A stretch of DNA of 6,318 nt from Acidobacteriaceae bacterium (GTDB lineage: Bacteria; Acidobacteriota; Terriglobia; Terriglobales; Acidobacteriaceae), in assembly GCA_030039895.1 (NCBI GenBank), contig JASHUR010000312.1:1-6318 (forward strand), written 5' to 3'. How positions within the stretch are numbered: the stretch's first letter is position 1; the number at the start of each line of letters is the position of its first letter. The position numbers were made by a program, and so were the translations under genes. Below, piece after piece: positions 3,964-6,318 of this stretch. Below the pieces are notes generated by a model. That model saw nothing but the letters and a program-made list of their open reading frames with translations, had not been told where the DNA came from and searched no databases.

Positions 3964-5103
3964 TCAATCCTTCAGGTTCAGGCTGATAAAGTCCTCTTCG
4001 TACACGGTTGAAGCTGGCTTCCCGCGCATCACGCGCCACAGCGCACGCCCGCTGCCCAGCAGCACCGCGACTATCAATGCACATAGCACAATGATTCCCG
4101 TCAGGTATGCGATGCCCACAAGCATCTTGCCTGCGTTCTTAACCTCACCAACAAAATCAAGGTTGCGGTTGAGCGTGACTTCGGCCTGATACTTCACCTG
4201 TCCGAGCAGAGCGTGTGCCTCTACCGCGGAAAAATCTCCGCTGGTTATCGCAACCATCGGCCCGCTGCGATGCACTTCGAGCGCGCTCGCACTGCTCGTT
4301 TGGAGAGCGGCCGGCAAAGGCCCCTTCAACAGCGCAGTCAGGTCTTTCTCGGCGTGCATCGCCATCTGCGGCGTAGGATACCCAATCAGCGTCAGGGTCC
4401 CGTGGCCTGCGCGCGTCGAGTATTGCGCCGTCACAACTTCGGCGTCCTGGCTGAAGTCAATTGCGCCCGCAGGCAGAACACCGCCGCCCTGGGCGTACGC
4501 TGCGGGACCAATTGCGTAGCGCACCGTTGAGCGGTCCAGCCCTTGCGCAGGAAGATAGAGCGGCAGCGTTGGGGCTACAGCCTGGGAGCCGACGGCCGCA
4601 GGCAGCTTCCTGGCCAGCGCATCCATCGCGCGCTCCTCGTCTGCTGCCGGGTGATGGAATGTCGCCTCGACGACGGTGACGCCGGACCAGAAGATGACCC
4701 GATTTGCAGCCCGCGCTCCTCCGTTTCCGATGGCCTCATGTTCCATTCCGGGCTGGCGGTATAAGGTATACGCGCCATACGCGCCGGTCGCATCGGGAAA
4801 TCTCATTGCGCGGACCTCGACCGTATCGTCTCCACGGCGATATGACGCCTCGGCAAAGTCCTTGAGTCCAAATTCATTCAGAACGCCGGCATTGGCCGAA
4901 TCAAACGGAGCCGCAGAGGTTCCTGTTGTAGCCAATCCCTGCTCTGCCCACCCCGCAAACGCGCTCGGCAGCAGAGCGGGGCCGGCAGTAGCTTTGTTTG
5001 CGATTGGGGCATGCGCCTGAGCGCGAGCACAAGAGGGAGCACCTGCCAGAATGCACGCTGCCATGCCGGCAGTCAGGCAAAACGAACGAAGCGAAGAAGC
5101 CAT
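3964..5103 (-). CDS. Exported, membrane-anchored DUF6599-like protein, 379 aa
   Basis: Function unknown. A signal peptide is evident: S-L-R at 4-6, a hydrophobic stretch about 8-22, and A-x-A cleavage options at 26-28 or 28-30. A P-A-L-L-P-x-x-F-A-G-W segment (42-52) starts the mature domain. Next come L-N-E-F-G-L (75-80) and a Y-R-R...V-E-V-R-A-M-R-F-P-D-A-x-G-A-Y-G segment (88-110), which recall the DUF6599 group of Acidobacteriota. That assignment is from memory. One transmembrane helix lies at about 328-350, followed by a basic turn and a short cytoplasmic tail ending F-I-S-L-N-L-K-D. Predicted topology: a periplasmic domain of about 300 residues held by a C-terminal anchor. The start ATG at 5103 is preceded by AAGGTGG. 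The amidase gene ends 48 bp upstream with no terminator between, suggesting an operon and an envelope role. Confidence 0.8.
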   Translation of the reverse strand: MASSLRSFCLTAGMAACILAGAPSCARAQAHAPIANKATAGPALLPSAFAGWAEQGLATTGTSAAPFDSANAGVLNEFGLKDFAEASYRRGDDTVEVRAMRFPDATGAYGAYTLYRQPGMEHEAIGNGGARAANRVIFWSGVTVVEATFHHPAADEERAMDALARKLPAAVGSQAVAPTLPLYLPAQGLDRSTVRYAIGPAAYAQGGGVLPAGAIDFSQDAEVVTAQYSTRAGHGTLTLIGYPTPQMAMHAEKDLTALLKGPLPAALQTSSASALEVHRSGPMVAITSGDFSAVEAHALLGQVKYQAEVTLNRNLDFVGEVKNAGKMLVGIAYLTGIIVLCALIVAVLLGSGRALWRVMRGKPASTVYEEDFISLNLKD

Positions 5104-5151
5104 TCCACCTTGAGACTACCGTATTTCCATAGTGGGCGTCTCCGCGCGAGG

Positions 5152-6318
5152 CTACTGCGTTCCGTGCGGTGAAACCTGGGCCAGGCGAACTCCATTCAGG
5201 CTGTCAACATAGCGCGCGACCCCGCGATACAACGCCTCGGCAATGCGTTCGCGATACTGCGGCTGGCGCAAATCATCCGCGCTCTCGGGGTTGGAGAGGA
5301 ACGAGATCTCGGCAAGGATGGACGGCATGTTCGCTCCGATCAGAACCACAAACGGGGCCTTCTTTACGCCGCGGTTCCTGAGCCCCGGATTCCCTGCCTC
5401 CAGCCCGTCATACAGGCTCTGGTCCACGTCTTCTGCAAACGCGCGTGACTCATCGATCTTGGATTGCAGGGCAATCTTCCGCACCAGGTCGCCGAGCTCG
5501 TGGATGGACTGGTCAGAAACCGCATTTTCGCGCGCCGCGACCTCAAGCGCATCCGCCGATGTCGTGAAGTTCAGGTAATACACTTCCACGCCGCGCACGG
5601 CAGGATCCGGGCTTGAGTTTGCATGGATGGAAATAAACAGATCGGCCTGCGCCTTGTTGGCGATCGCCGTGCGCGTCTCCAGTGGAATAAACGTGTCATC
5701 GTCGCGCGTATAAATCACGTCCGCGCCCAGCTTTTGCTTCAGCAGCGCCCCAAGCCTCAGCGCGACATCCAGCGCAACGTTCTTCTCCTCGATGCCGCCC
5801 GGGCCTACTGTACCCGAGTCATGTCCTCCGTGTCCGGGATCAATCACAATACGGTTGATCTTCAGCCCCAGAGCGCGCACCATCGTCGGCTCGCCGTCGG
5901 CGGCCGGTTGCGGAGCAGCGACTGTCGCCGGCTGAACATTCGCTCCCGCGCTCGGGCTTCGCGCCGGATGTGTGCTTCTTGTTGGAGCAGCCATACGCGG
6001 CATCGCAGACGCGTCGGCTGCCGCCATCTCGTCGGTCTGCGGGGCCGGTGTTGTCCCGGCAACCGACTGCACCACAGGGCCCATGGTCGGGCTTTGCGTC
6101 GCACGCACCTCATCCGGCATACCCTGCTGCGAATCCACGTCCGCCGCGTTCGACTGCCGTGCAACCTCCGCCCGCTCCACTCGCTTCGGCGCCGGACTCA
6201 CCACCGGCGTTCCCAGCCGGTTCGCCGGCTGCGTCTCCGGCCCCAGCCCGACGGCCAGCGGCGCTCGCGTTTCAGCGACTGTCGCATTGTGACGCATTGG
6301 CGACTTCGTCTTCGCTGC
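5152..6318 (-). CDS. N-acetylmuramoyl-L-alanine amidase (Amidase_3), N-terminus outside window
   Basis: Zinc enzyme cutting the bond between N-acetylmuramic acid and L-alanine in peptidoglycan, used in cell separation and wall turnover in the periplasm. Residues numbered from the internal ATG at 6297. About 1-140 are an Ala/Pro/Thr-rich linker. The Amidase_3 domain spans about 147-367. Zinc ligands are H156 in D-P-G-H-G-G, E171 in G-I-E-E-K-N-V and H225 in S-I-H-A-N; the catalytic E330 lies in I-L-A-E-I-S-F-L-S-N. R-N-R-G-V-K-K-A-P-F-V-V-L (307-319) is also typical, so the enzyme should be active. The frame stays open to the right edge through A-A-K-T-K-S-P. The ATG at 6297 gives no signal peptide and starts within linker-like sequence, so the true start, with an export signal and perhaps an AMIN or similar targeting domain, lies beyond the window. 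The DUF6599-like gene follows after 48 bp. Confidence 0.93.
   Translation of the reverse strand, partial: AAKTKSPMRHNATVAETRAPLAVGLGPETQPANRLGTPVVSPAPKRVERAEVARQSNAADVDSQQGMPDEVRATQSPTMGPVVQSVAGTTPAPQTDEMAAADASAMPRMAAPTRSTHPARSPSAGANVQPATVAAPQPAADGEPTMVRALGLKINRIVIDPGHGGHDSGTVGPGGIEEKNVALDVALRLGALLKQKLGADVIYTRDDDTFIPLETRTAIANKAQADLFISIHANSSPDPAVRGVEVYYLNFTTSADALEVAARENAVSDQSIHELGDLVRKIALQSKIDESRAFAEDVDQSLYDGLEAGNPGLRNRGVKKAPFVVLIGANMPSILAEISFLSNPESADDLRQPQYRERIAEALYRGVARYVDSLNGVRLAQVSPHGTQ

Overview
The window looks like chromosomal DNA of a member of the Acidobacteriota, most likely class Terriglobia. The grounds are GC-rich coding DNA, a MerR-type DNA-binding domain fused to TPR repeats, an exported protein resembling the DUF6599 group, and a 187-residue orphan that resembles proteins I associate with that phylum. 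This placement is an inference from gene content. No phage, transposon, CRISPR or rRNA sequence is seen.

Left part (about 1-950, plus strand): the 3' end of a YheT-like alpha/beta hydrolase overlaps the start of a 187-residue hypothetical gene by 11 bp. That gene runs 10 bp into a tRNA-Arg(UCU) gene, so its stop codon consists of tRNA nucleotides 8-10.

Middle part (about 950-3400, minus strand): transcription runs leftward from tRNA-Thr(CGU), through a GTG-started MerR-HTH/TPR protein, to a short/branched-chain acyl-CoA dehydrogenase. The dehydrogenase has a perfect TTGTGTGA-N6-TCACACAA palindrome in its leader, which fits the CRP/FNR-type consensus. The MerR-TPR gene has a candidate promoter whose -35 box lies inside a second perfect palindrome.

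Intergenic part (3383-3963, 581 bp): there is no convincing protein gene. On the minus strand a near-consensus sigma70 promoter (TTGACA-N17-TAGTAT) lies just upstream of an 11-bp GC-rich terminator hairpin. Together they define a stand-alone transcript of about 78 nt, a candidate small RNA carrying an exposed-looking CCUCC motif. This is the most interesting unannotated object in the window. An AT-rich stretch with A-tracts one helical turn apart lies upstream of it.

Right part (3964-6318, minus strand): a probable two-gene operon. First comes a zinc N-acetylmuramoyl-L-alanine amidase (Amidase_3) whose N-terminus lies beyond the window. It is followed after 48 bp by a secreted, C-terminally membrane-anchored DUF6599-like protein. 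Both act, or are predicted to act, at the cell envelope. The two tRNAs and the acyl-CoA dehydrogenase are housekeeping or catabolic genes with no evident functional link to the envelope pair.
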